DNA from: Kudoa neothunni
Taxonomy: Eukaryota; Cnidaria
DNA: 64,000 bases
Assembly: GCA_964304625.1 (NCBI GenBank)
Contig: OZ199838.1
Location: forward strand, 9,982,001-10,046,000
Direction of reading: 5' to 3'
Made by a program: the position numbers and the translations under genes. The notes beneath the pieces were generated by a model. It did no database searches, was not told where the DNA came from, and saw only the letters and a list, made by a program, of their open reading frames with translations. Numbering within the stretch: position 1 is the stretch's first letter; each line of letters opens with the position of its first letter. Shown here piece by piece: positions 25,750-36,288 of this stretch.

Positions 25750-27115
25750 ACTACAAACGAATACACCTAATGGACGAAGATAATATAAGTTCCACTTCTT
25801 ATATTTTAAAAGACAAATCTTACGCTGGTCTCCAAAATCCATACCTGGAAGAACTGCCAATCAAAATATTATCAATAATGATTCATGGAAACGCCTAGAT
25901 TGCATCGAATTAAAAGCTTTCTTAGGATTGCTGTTATTGGCTGGAGCCTATAAATCAAACCTAGAGAGTACCAGGATTCTGTGGCATGAAATTCACGGAA
26001 GACCATTGTTTCGTGCCACTATGAGTGAAATGAGATTTCGAAAAATTTTAAATTGCTTGCGCTTTGATGAATATTGGAAGCGTAAAAAGTTCCCAAATTC
26101 AGTTGATAAATTTTCCCTCGTCAGGAAATTTTTCGGAAATCTGTAAGAATAGTTATATCCCTGGACCTAATTTGACCGTAGATGAACAAATAAATCCGTT
26201 CCGAGGGCGTGTATCATTTCTTGTTTACATGCCAAAAAAACCATTCAAATATGGGCTAAAATTTTGGATCGTATGTGATAGTCGAACACGTTAGGTATCC
26301 AACGTTTTACCTTACTTGGGTAGAATTGATTTGACTCAACATTTGTTGGACTCGTGAAGAACTATTACATGTGATAACTATTTCACTTCCTGGAAGCTAG
26401 CCCTATCTCTACGAGAAAGAAAAACGTCCATTCTTGGTACGATACGCAAATCTCGAACATTTATTCCACCCGAATTTCAACTAAATAACTCTAGGAAGAT
26501 ATTTTCATCCTTATTTGGTTTCTATAAGTCATCTACCCTAATTTCTTATGTACCAAGGAAAAACAAGGCTGTAATAATTCTTTCTTCAGAGCATCGTACT
26601 CCAAGTATTAGTTCAGAGTACCATCGTAAACCAAAAGCAATCTTGGATTATAATGCACGGAAATGTTGCGTTGACATTTTGGATCAATGTATTTCCATTT
26701 ACACATGTAAAAGAAAATGTAGATGGTGGCCGTTCGCAGTATTTTATCAAATACTTGATATAGCTGCGTTCAATGCATTTACTGTATTCATTCATGGCAG
26801 TCCCCATTATTGTGACACAAGCAAGTCAAATCGTTGCCAACAATTTCTCATGGATTTGTCCATGTCATTAATTAAGCCCGAACAGGAAAGAAGATATAAA
26901 ATTGCATTTGTTTCTGACCAGCCTGCTGTTAAAGAACAATGGAAATAGTTGGTTTCGAATTTAACAAAGAAAGCGATGTTGTTTGTGTCCTACCCTGTAT
27001 CGTACGTCGAAGCAAGCAAGTCTGTCACTTATGTGATTGAAGTGTTTGTAATGAACATTCAAAGAAAAACATTATTTGTTTAAACTGTGACTCTCAATAA
27101 AAATAATTTAAATAT
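25750..27115 (+). pseudogene. Broken piggyBac transposase (copy 1)
   Basis: Plus-strand frames carry a piggyBac (DDE_Tnp_1_7) transposase in order: ELKAFLGLLLLAGAYKSN and GRPLFRATMSEMRF near 25900-26040; LTVDEQINPFRGRV (26170-26210); FWIVCDSRTR with the first catalytic Asp (about 26270-26295); TCDNYFTSW with the second (about 26370); and CCVDILDQC with the third (about 26665-26690). A Cys-rich C-terminal tail (VCHLCD...CNEH...ICLNCD) reaches about 27100. The catalytic Asp residues survive but the frame breaks near 26146 and stops occur near 26294 and 26358, so it is inactive. Terminal repeats and TTAA sites were not identified with confidence. Confidence 0.85.
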
Positions 27116-27468
27116 ATTTCTTGTCTATGATTTTTTATTGAATGATATGTGAATGTATATAACGGTTGGAACATATGGTAGAAGTGAATTTAAAATAAAT
27201 AATTATTAATTTTGCTAACTAAATTAATAGGAATGTTGATTAACATACAAATAAATTAAAGCTGACAACGAATAAATACATTTTAATAATAGGAAACAAT
27301 ATAATAATTCCTGCTAAGTTTTTTTGTTATGCGTAATACTAAAGTTTATCATGCTACCTTTAACTATTCTATTTTTGTTTATATATCAAATACAATGTGA
27401 CCTGCTAATAGTAGAAAAGTTAATTTAGAACATTAATATATTTTTTGAATGTAATTAAGAAACGTCTC

Positions 27469-27511
27469 TATGCGAAATCGTTCCCATGCAACGCTGGGCA
27501 ATTCGCGCTTG
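27469..27511 (+). repeat. 3' end of Helitron-like repeat
   Basis: The motif CCCATGCAACGCTGGG can fold on itself (CCCA/TGGG) and is followed by CAATTCGCGCTTG|T. It matches the reverse complement of the 3' end at 32720-32760 (CCCAAGCAACGCTGGGC...CTAG|T). A hairpin shortly before a CTRR-like end followed by T is typical of Helitrons; here the final CTAG has become CTTG. No 5' partner was found to its left. Confidence 0.4.
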
Positions 27512-27989
27512 TCATAAAGTTAGTCGATTTCCGTTTGAATTTCCTTAAACCTTAAAAACTTTCGAACGTAAATTTACATCCGTCTTTACTTAAAGAATCA
27601 ATAATTTTTAATTATTTTATTTGTAGTGATTGTTAACTTAGGATTGCAAAGTTTTAAGCAGTAGGAACGTATGTAACTAAGTAACATTATAACAAGACAT
27701 GCCATAGTTTCTTATTTTTTTCGTTATATCCAAGAAATTACAGCATCCAAAATAAAGAAATTGATATCGTATCGGCGGTTAAAGAGAAACGCAAAAATAG
27801 AGTATGTGAAAACGCATTTTCAAATGCAAACAACACACACGTGTAACATTCCAAATCTACTAAATAATTTGGTCGAAGTTTATTAATGTTAAGAGAATTG
27901 TACGTGATAATTTATATAAAAAATTCAAGATGTAAAAACCTTATTTACTAAAGTTATGGTTTAAACAAGAAAATGTGATATGATATTAC

Positions 27990-29437
27990 TCATTCACTGT
28001 TTGGATTATCATCTACTGTAACTGGGTCTCCATCGTTGTAATGATCTCCGCAGATGGCCTCGCATTCAGTCCCCTTTTTAAAATTATTAGAGTTTCCTTC
28101 ATATCCCTTATAATAAAAAGCTTTGCATCTATGTTTATTGTAGTCATAATAGAATCTTTTGACTTTAAATACATCTTGTGGGGTCCATACTCCCGCTTTT
28201 CCTCGAACACAAGTTTCTTCGATCACAATTTTCTTTTTATATTCCTCTAAATTTATTTTGAAATTAAAATCAATTTTAGAAAAAATATAGCCTTGAAACT
28301 TCTGTATAATTTAATCTTTTAAATGAATTAACATAAGTACCTGCTCCGCAATAGCTATGACACATTTCCATAGTTGGAAAATTATTGTTCGCTAGATTAA
28401 ATGTGGAAGCTCCTGTTTCCATGCGTTTACACACTTTTTTCGCCTGGTCATAATAGTATCGGAACACAACCTCATTATCTTGTGGGCTTTCTGGATTATT
28501 TATACTAACTTGAAATGGACTAGTGTCGCATGCACCTACTCTCTTTTTATGTTGCGGTACATCATTATCTGTATTTGCGTGTGCTAAAATACATAAGACA
28601 TTGATATAAATAATAAATATACGAAAACATGTTTTAACACATTCACCAAACGAATTGAAGATCCCTCTTGTATTTGAGTCTAAGGAGACTGCTGCATAAG
28701 CACACTTGTTTTTCTTAGTATCGGCAATGATTGCTGTGTTTGGATCTTTGTCTTTAACGTCAGGTTTAAGTTCGCAGTCCAATGTGTTCGGTACTTTGTA
28801 AATTGAAGCTGCATCAACGTTTTTTATTTTGCCATCATCAGCATTTGTAAGCCCGCCATTCCGTTTATCTATAAAATATGATTTATTTATATAAAAATGT
28901 TCGTATTTTTTACTTAAACAATATAATTGGCATTCATCTGCACTACTGTAACGATTAAAGCTTCCCCCACATCCATTATATTGAAAAGAAACACATTCGG
29001 CTTTTGTTTGATCAAAATAGTACTGTGATGTTGTTTCTGTGTTTTTTATGCAATGTCCTGGATGCATGGGTTTTTTACACCCTTGGAGTTTTTCTTTTTG
29101 TGTTAACTGCCCCACTAGAAATGGCGATAAATTTACATTAATTTAGAAAAATACCATGCAGTTCACATAATCCTTTTGAGGCGAAATTGTTATAGTTTCC
29201 TTTGATTCCTCGGTATTCGAGAGGTTTGCATTTAGCATCTTGGATGTCAATGAACCATCGATCAATGACATTGTCCATACTTCTTTGTACATCGACAGGC
29301 CAATCTCCCTCATCTCTCTCGTAAGAGGGCAAAATAGGATCTAACAGAATATTAAAACGAGATGAAACTGTTTATTTACCTAATAAAAAGTTTGGAAAAT
29401 GTAACGCAAATAATATCTTGAATAACAATAATTTCAT
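27990..29437 (-). CDS. Secreted protein with five Kunitz-type domains
   Basis: Exons (5' to 3'): 29437-29380, 29340-29155, 29114-28914, 28868-28623, 28583-28341, 28246-27990, giving 396 aa. Introns are 39, 40, 45, 39 and 94 nt and all keep phase. The first exon encodes a signal peptide (MKLLLFKILFALHFPNFLLG). Five Kunitz/BPTI-like units follow, recognisable by the Y-D or F-D...C...G..NNF..CE..C pattern. Only unit 2 (CKKPMHPGHC ... CQLYC) keeps all six cysteines. Units 3, 4 and 5 keep four, having lost the pair that forms the loop-closing (BPTI 14-38) disulfide, and unit 1 keeps only two. Unit 2 has Ile at the position that contacts the protease (P1), so trypsin inhibition is not expected. Kunitz proteins inhibit serine proteases or block channels; here most units probably act as binding or structural folds. 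A Tigger element begins 55 bp before the start codon. Confidence 0.85.
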
Positions 29438-29491
29438 TTTATAACAAATAATCCGATAACAGAAATTGAAACGAAGATGGATTATCAAGTA

Positions 29492-31388
29492 CAGTGGTTG
29501 ACGGATTCTACGCAGTACCGATTTTACGCACTTTTTATGTTGACATTCATTGGTGTAAAAATTATACAAACCAAATGATCGATAATTTATTCATAAATAT
29601 TTCTTCGAATTCTTATTTAAAAAATTTTTTTGGATTAATAGAAAAATCAAGAGTACGTAAAATCGGTATGACCGCTTTTACGTCCTTTTTTATAACACGT
29701 TGCGCATGTTTTCTGCCCCTTCGTAGACTCTGGAATGACTAAAACAATAAAAAATTTTAATTTACCCACAATATCATCCTTGAATAGCATTCTCGATAAA
29801 AGAAAGAAATTGAGACCAACGACGAGTCTGGTCTAATTTCGTCGAAAAGAAAAAATTTTAAACTGGGGAATGAGAATGATATCGATGAAGCTATTTTAAC
29901 TGGTTCAATGTTATGAGGAGCAAAAACGTCGAACTATCCATATACGGTATTATCTCTAAACGAAACGATATAGCCGAATCGAGGGGCGATAATTCTATTG
30001 CTACCACAGGTTGGTTCAGAGGATTTAGAACTCGCTTCAACCTGAGAAAGGTTACCTTCCATGGTAAATCTGCCCCGGTAGATCCAACGGTTGTAGATGA
30101 TTGGAGGTTACGTTTAGCTGATGTTTCATCCGGTTTCTCTCCTGATTGCGTATACAATTTAGACGAACTGACACTTTATTACCAATGGAAGAGAGATAAA
30201 CAATTAATAATTAAATATTAATAAATATTTCACAGGTAAAAGCTATGTTGCTTCTAAAGAACGAAATAACGGATGCCTAAAAAAAAGAGTGACCATTTTA
30301 TTTGATGCTTCCATGACTGGTGAAAAGCTTGATCCGCTTGTAATGAGGCATTTTTGTAAACCTCGATGTTTTAAAAATGTGCCTAATTTGCCAGTCGCTT
30401 ACGAACATTCAAAAAAAGCTTGGATGAATGGAGCCATCTGTTAAAATTGAATAATTTTTTCAGGAGTAAAGACAAAAAAGTACTCCTATTCGTTGACATT
30501 GCAAATTGCCATATTCATTTCGACCTAAGTAATATCACTCTCGAGTATCTACCCAAGAATAGTACGAGTGTGTTGCAGCCCCTTGATCAAGGGATTATTC
30601 GTTCCTTTAAGGTTTCGTACATTTCAAAATTGATACAGAGAACTATTGCGTATGTTGAAGCCGAAATGACTTCTAACCCTCCAGACCTTCTAGATGCTCT
30701 GATGATGATAAAAAATGCTTGGCATGATGTTAATCAACAGACTGTCATTAATTGTTTTGAAAAAGCTGGTTTTACCAAACAAGATACAAGTATTTTAAAT
30801 GAAGTCAACATCACTCAAACAAAAGCTGATCTTGAAGATTTCGAACAATATTCTAATAAACTGGATAATAAATCAGATGAGGAGTTCCAACTCGAAGTCG
30901 AAGATAGCATCACTTCAAAATGCGCACTAGAGTGTATAAATAAATTGAAAACCTATTTTAGAAATAATAAACTTGAATATTATGGACTTCTTTTGAATAT
31001 TAAAGAAAATTTAGTTCAAACTAAAATAACAAACTTCTTCCCCAAAACATCGGGTAAATCGTAGCATAATTTTCTTTATTTTGTGTAGTTTTTGGAGATA
31101 ATAAATTTGGTTTAAATGAGTATTTTCGAAGGTATATTTAAAGAGTGAGACCAATTAAATTGAGTGAAATTACGCATTAAATTATTACAATCTCGTCGCG
31201 AATATTCAAATGATTTCCGCTCACACTCAGTAATATTTGGAATTTTTATATTAGGTCTTCATCAGATAATTACGATAATGCATTGAAATGCGCAGAATTT
31301 ATGTATAAGGATAGAAAAAATCAAATACATAAATGAAGAAAATAAACATACGCACGCGCACAAAGTACGTAAAGTCGGTCAATCACTG
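29492..31388 (+). mobile_element. Tigger/pogo DNA transposon with TA target sites
   Basis: The 1.9-kb element starts CAGTGGTTGACGGATTCTAC and ends with the reverse complement of CAGTGATTGACCGACTTTAC. It is flanked by TA at 29490-29491 and 31389-31390. Inside is a plus-strand CENP-B/Tigger transposase, listed separately. The gap before the transposase (29520-29850) shows no other gene. The left end lies 55 bp upstream of the Kunitz gene start, so the insertion sits in that gene's promoter or 5' leader. Confidence 0.88.
29850..31064 (+). pseudogene. Tigger/pogo transposase with C-terminal PIP box, frame-broken
   Basis: Order of parts: remains of the CENP-B helix-turn-helix (IDEAILT...MRSKNVELSIYG, frame break near 29903; GWFRGFRTRFNL), the first catalytic Asp in VYNLDELTLYY (about 30160), KRVTILFDASMTGEKLDPLV (30285-30345), the second Asp in LLFVDIANCH (about 30490), and LPKNSTSVLQPLDQGIIRSF with the third Asp (about 30590). 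It ends with QTKITNFFPKTSGKS. QTKITNFF fits the PCNA-interacting (PIP) box consensus Q-x-x-I-x-x-F-F, which is known at the C-terminus of Drosophila Pogo. Stops near 30220 and a frame change near 30420 separate the N-terminal and C-terminal halves. The 214-codon C-terminal part is open and well preserved, so the loss of function is probably recent. Confidence 0.85.
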
Positions 31389-31420
31389 TACACATAAAAA
31401 AATTAAATCAATAGCTTTGT

Positions 31421-31490
31421 AGCGGATAAGGATTGAACCCGTGATCCTCGAGATAAAAGTGGCGGGGCCTTACCACTTAGACTATGGGCC
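31421..31490 (-). repeat. tRNA-like sequence (tRNA pseudogene or SINE head)
   Basis: The minus strand reads GGCCCATAGTCTAAGTGGTA at its start, containing a pol III A-box (TAGTCTAAGTGG). About 40 nt on it has GGGTTCAATCC, a good B-box. The acceptor stem does not close, and the D- and T-stems are poorly paired, so this is not a working tRNA. It is more likely a tRNA-derived SINE head or a decayed tRNA. It lies just outside the right end of the Tigger element. Confidence 0.5.
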
Positions 31491-31499
31491 ATAGCGCAC

Positions 31500-32719
31500 T
31501 TGAAGTTAAGTGCTACTCTATTTATGTGGATGCGCCACAATTTATTGGATAATAAGATTAAGAAGTTTAACATGTCTTTTAAATTAAACAAATTTAATCG
31601 TATTTTTAAATGAAGTTTTCTGTTAAAAATTAAATACTCTTTTATACCAAGGCTATAAATTATCATGGGAAAAATCAAATGATATGATGTCATGTGAGTT
31701 TAAAAACCCACGTAATTAATGCTTTACCCTAGAAAGCTCACCGAAAATAGTTACACAAAGGCTCAATGGGTCCCTCTTGGCCCAAGTATAAATTAATTAA
31801 ATAAAGTTTCTTTATTATCGTACATAGTTTTTTTATTGTTTATTTCACTAAAAATAAGGAATTATATTTTGTATATCCTTTTGAAAAATCTGACAAAAAA
31901 AATATAATGATGAACAAATTTTTTCCCTTCACTTTAGAATCGGTGGTACCTCTTTGCGCATACGCGGAGGTGATATCACGTTCTCCATAATTTCTGCAAA
32001 TTTCCTACCTTCTCTCTCTATATTTGATTCATAAATATTACCAAACAATGTATTAGCGAGTGTTTTAGTTTATGAATTTTTATACATAGATTAGATCATT
32101 CTGACGCTCGTTATAATAGCATATTCATTTAAATGTCAACATCAAAATACAAACCGATAAATATGTTGTTACTTTTTAAGTTTTTGTTGACTATAAAATA
32201 CATATGGAAATATAATAAAGTATTTTAATATTTTATCTATTTATGGTAAAAAGTTGGAAACCACATTGAAAAATAATACTATTAAGACAGTACCAAGTCT
32301 AGTTGGTAATGCATGTAAGATTTATTCGAATAAAATTTCTCTCGTATAGAGTTATCGCGCAATTAACAAATATATAATTACATATTATATAAAATAATCA
32401 TAATATATTAATTATTGTATCTTTAAAATGTTCAATTTTATGAATATTAGAATGACTATGTATTTTACTAATTTAATTAAAAAATCTTGAAAACAATTCT
32501 GAAATAAATAAACTTTAAATTTATGTTCAGTTACTCTCGTATACATAGCTTTATTTATTTATTAGATTCATTTATTACATATAATATAATATTAACATAA
32601 GCATAGCATAGCATACAAATATGATAAGTTTTTCAAATGATTCCCCAAAAGATGTTTTTTAAAGAAGTAACAATATAAATCCATAAAACGGGATATAATG
32701 AACCTTTATGTATTAATTA
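31500..32719. other. Gene-free AT-rich stretch
   Basis: No exon, RNA gene or clear transposon was recognised between the tRNA-like sequence and the Helitron-like element. Confidence 0.6.
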
Positions 32720-33850
32720 CTAGCTCGAATTGCCCAGCGTTGCTTGGGGAAGATTTCGCCTAGAGGCATTTTTTAATAGCATCCAAAAAATATATTTAAA
32801 TCTCGAATTAACCCATAGAAACAAAATAACTAAAAATTTTTAATCAACTTACTATAACGATTTGGATTATGCAATTTAAATTATGATAATTTCTGTGAAG
32901 GAAAGTATCAATCCCTGCGTCCATTTAAAAATTTCGTGGCTCGGCACTAACGCTAAACAAGTTAAGGCCAGGGTTGTATTTTTTTCAATCCGAATTATTT
33001 AAATCCCATTAAAGTGTTATCTAAAACGTTATTTTTTGGCTCGGAGAATTTTTAAAAGTCGAATTCTGGCCAGGCTCGGTAACTGGGTGCACCACTAACT
33101 TTTTAAGAGAAAAAAATAGAAAAAATAAAAGAGATAAAAGAAAACTTATGAAAATTAATCGATATTGCTAAAATTACCATCGTTTAGCTCGGCATAAACA
33201 TAAACAATTTAAATAATTTGGTGAAACAAAAGTACAACCATCTGCATAGAATTCAATCACGTAAAGTAAAACTTAGCGGACAATTTAATGAAACCTATGA
33301 ACGCAGTATTTCCATTATAACGCTTCAATCAATGTAACTTTAACGTTCTCCACGAATTCGTTATTTATGGAACATATATAGATTTTTTATCACATTGAAA
33401 ACCATTAATAGAACTTATAAAATATACTTATCAAGTCATATACGTTAAAACTCCGTAAATAAGGAGTGTGTTTCAACAGACACCCAAATAGAAACGCCAA
33501 CCTTATATATAAAGATAGATAGAAGCAGTTAATGAACATATGATGGAGCATATAAGGGTGATAGTTAACTTCAACCGACCATCGCCATGACATGAGCAGC
33601 GCTAATCCTATAGTTGAACTAATGTAATCCGATAAACAAACATTAAATCGACAAAATCACTATTTCATAAATACTTTTTGGAAACTTTAGTCGTCCGAAA
33701 ACAATTACACGGCTTTTTTAAATATCAAAAATTTATAAAAATTTTATATATGTCTCTCTATAAGGAAAAAATTATCTGCACATGCGTACTTAGGGACATA
33801 CACACACACATAAACATACCGACAGTCGTCTTTTATATATATACAAAGGA
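32720..33850 (-). mobile_element. Non-autonomous Helitron-like element
   Basis: Read on the minus strand the element begins TCCTTTGTATATATATAAAA, preceded by A. It ends with a short hairpin (CCCCAAGCAACGCTGGGC), ten more bases and CTAG, followed by T. TC...hairpin...CTRR inserted between A and T is the Helitron signature. Both ends also occur elsewhere in the window: 5' ends at 22957-23030 and 42294-42372, and a 3' end at 27469-27511. The 1.1-kb interior shows no Rep/helicase coding, so it would depend on an autonomous relative. Confidence 0.55.
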
Positions 33851-33919
33851 TAATTAAATAACTATATGATGTCATATGGCATCATTTGGAGATTCAAATT
33901 GTAAGATAGTTGTCATTAC

Positions 33920-33955
33920 GTATGCGTATATATATATATATATATATATTAAACA
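33920..33955. repeat. (TA)n microsatellite
   Basis: A pure run of alternating TA sits just outside the Helitron-like 5' end and before the piggyBac C-terminus. No function is visible. Confidence 0.8.
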
Positions 33956-34295
33956 ATGAATATTTATTTAGCATGGTACGAAAAAAAAACAATTTCTGCC
34001 ACTATTGAGACATAGATGCAAGTTACATTTTATGCAAAAGGTTATTCCATTTTCACTAGTTTTATATCTTCTAGCGACTAAGATTGGAATACATAAAATC
34101 TTGGTTGAAGCAGACGGTCGACCTCATTATGGGATTAAGCTGACATTTAGGCAAAAAAAACGTCTCCGTTTACTTCGATGCAAAACTCTTGTAAATCCAT
34201 CATTTGTTTGGTTTTTACACCAAACAAGTTCCATTGACTTTGTTAGAGAAACCATCCATTTAGAAGGCACAGATTTAAATACCAAAAAAATATTC

Positions 34296-35152
34296 GGCAC
34301 TGGTGGTGAAGTGTGGACCCTGCGTAATCCACGCATAACCCCTTAATCCTAAATTTGCGCCAAAAAGAAATATGTATATATTAGGCTACAGAGGATGGTC
34401 TTGTGTCATTTGTTGGAGGATATTATTCGTGGCTAATATTTCGTCGTTGGCGTACAATTCTCGCCACATGAACTCGCCGAGGTGACTCGCAAAGGTAGAT
34501 GTTTGAACACCAGCCATTCTTTTTAAATTTCCGTTTACAATGGAATGGATGACACTTCCTGGTTTTATGGATCTTTCCACATAATACAAGAGTGCATCTT
34601 CAGTTCTGTCTTCGACCAAAACTAAAAATTCCCCCTTTTCAGTGATATTGTACCCGCCAAAAACCCACTTTTGTTTCTGCGGTTAATAACTCATCGATTT
34701 GAACTATATGATCCATTCAACCAATTTTATAGTCATCTTTCATCAGCGTTCTTGAGCAGACATCTCGAAAATATTAATTCCACTTGATAATGGTGGTTTT
34801 ATCTAATGAAAACTCATCCTTGGCTTTAAAAATTGGTTTTCCTGTGCTCCAGGAATAGCAGACCTTAAGAAATTCTTGAAAAGTGCCTTTCTTCAAGGAT
34901 ATCTTAATATTTTTGTGTGTGGCACACTTATAAATTTTGGAACTTCGATACTTTATCAAGCTCATCTGTATCCCACATTTCTCACATAATGGAGGTGTTT
35001 TCTTCAAAATGTTTCTATCCTGTTAAAATTTAAAACTGGCCTCTTCTGAAGAAGTTATCGATGAAAGGAAATCGAAACTTATTTTAGTGCGATTAAAAGA
35101 TTATGCATCTTTTAATCGTCTTAATCCTGGGCCACACTTCACCATCAGCGGC
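34296..35152 (-). mobile_element. Merlin element nested in piggyBac, 8-bp target duplication
   Basis: The 857-bp element has inverted ends GGCACTGGTGGTGAAGTGTG (left) and GCCGCTGATGGTGAAGTGTG (right, reverse complement). It is flanked by AAATATTC at 34288-34295 and 35153-35160, matching the 8-9 bp duplications of Merlin. On the minus strand it encodes ISXO2-like pieces: a Cys-containing N-terminal domain (CEKCGIQMSLIKYRSSKIYKC... KKGTF, 34990-34890), a short HTH (SLDKTTIIKWN) and a C-terminal region (ERSIKPGSVIH ... SHLGEFMWREL, 34570-34430). The central DDE core is largely deleted or scrambled, so it is defective. Confidence 0.85.
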
Positions 35153-36204
35153 AAATATTCGGTTGTACCATTTGCATGATTTGTGGCCCAAACTATACAA
35201 GGCTATTAGCATGTCAAATAAATCAACACCACCCATGTGTTTGTTGTACATTTTGACCATGTTGGGGCAGGCTATTGTTATCATATTCTTTGCTTTCTTG
35301 TCGAATCAAGGTGTAAAGGATAGAGGAAACGCAGAGTAATAGGTTGACGATACGTTAACAATAGGCCCATCAAGCCATCTTAAAACGTTAATTTTGGTCC
35401 CATTTTAATGGTAGATTCCAAACTCGAAACTTCCTTGATATAACTTTTTCATATGTTTGTCATCCTTGAAGGGACATTTATCCATGCGATTTTTTCTGAT
35501 GGTGGAAGTTGAGAAATAATTATCATAATATATATGATAAGTTTTGTCGGGTAGAGTTTCGCAGAGCTTCATCACGATATCAGATGATTTGCTCCCAGTG
35601 CTTGTTTAAGGAGTAATTGCAGGCTCACCGTCGAAAAAGAAATCATGGATTATTCCACCTGCGCCATTTCTTGTGTAAACTTTGAAACACCATTTCGTAG
35701 GTTTTGATGGAAGATAACGTTTTAAATTTGATTTACCATTTAATGGGATCATCTGTTCGTCAATCGACTGATTGTACTCAGGTTCGACTTCCAAACATGC
35801 TTGTCTTATTATATAAAGGACAGCCTTTATTTTATAAATTCGGACATCTCCAGAATGGTCTCGGTGATGGTACGGTGTTGTTGTTATCACAAAAATGAAG
35901 ATATCGTAATAGTAGCCCGAACCTATCTGTGGTCATTCGTTCAGCTATAGCATTATAGCTCAGCTTTTTCGACCAATAACTTTTGTACCTTGGCAATTTT
36001 GCAATTGACATACGTATGAAAATCCCGATGAGCAAACGAATTTCTTCAATAAAGAACCGATTAAAATAAGAATATGGATCCGTAATAGTATTGTCAATAT
36101 CTTTAAACGATAATTCAGATTCACTTAATTGTGGCATCATTCGGGTCGAAAGGGTTAAATATAGAATTCCATACTTATTGCACAAAGTGGGCAATATCTT
36201 AATG

Positions 36205-36225
36205 CGCAATAAGCGTAATCGACTG
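36205..36225. repeat. Solitary pogo-type inverted end
   Basis: The minus strand reads CAGTCGATTACGCTTATTGC, followed outward by TA. It resembles the isolated end at 4444-4480. No partner end was found, so the element it bounded may be truncated. Confidence 0.4.
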
Positions 36226-36288
36226 TATATGCAAATTATTGACATAAAGTACTGTCACAGCTTTTTTTCTGAAAAATATATAATTTTT

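Larger units (their letters stand above)
33970..36260 (-). pseudogene. piggyBac transposase (copy 2), split by a Merlin insertion
   Basis: Minus-strand piggyBac pieces in order: IDNTITDPYSYFNRFF and EIRLLIGIFIRMSI (36150-36000), SIDEQMIPLNGKSNLKRYLP and WCFKVYTRNGAGG (35790-35640), MYNKHMGGVDLFDMLIALYS with the last catalytic Asp (35250-35190), then KSCKWYNRIF. Here the frame runs into a Merlin element (34296-35152). Beyond it the host frame resumes with FWYLNLCLLNGWFL and finishes in a Cys-rich zinc-binding tail (CIKCNLHLCLNSGRNCFF, about 34050-33990). Removing the Merlin and one copy of its 8-bp duplication restores the local piggyBac frame. The first catalytic Asp region is altered and several frame breaks exist between 35090 and 35990, so it is inactive. 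Confidence 0.85.

Noticed and set aside
34005-34346. 113-codon plus-strand open frame
   Set aside because: It is antisense to the piggyBac C-terminus and runs into a Merlin end; no similarity to known proteins.
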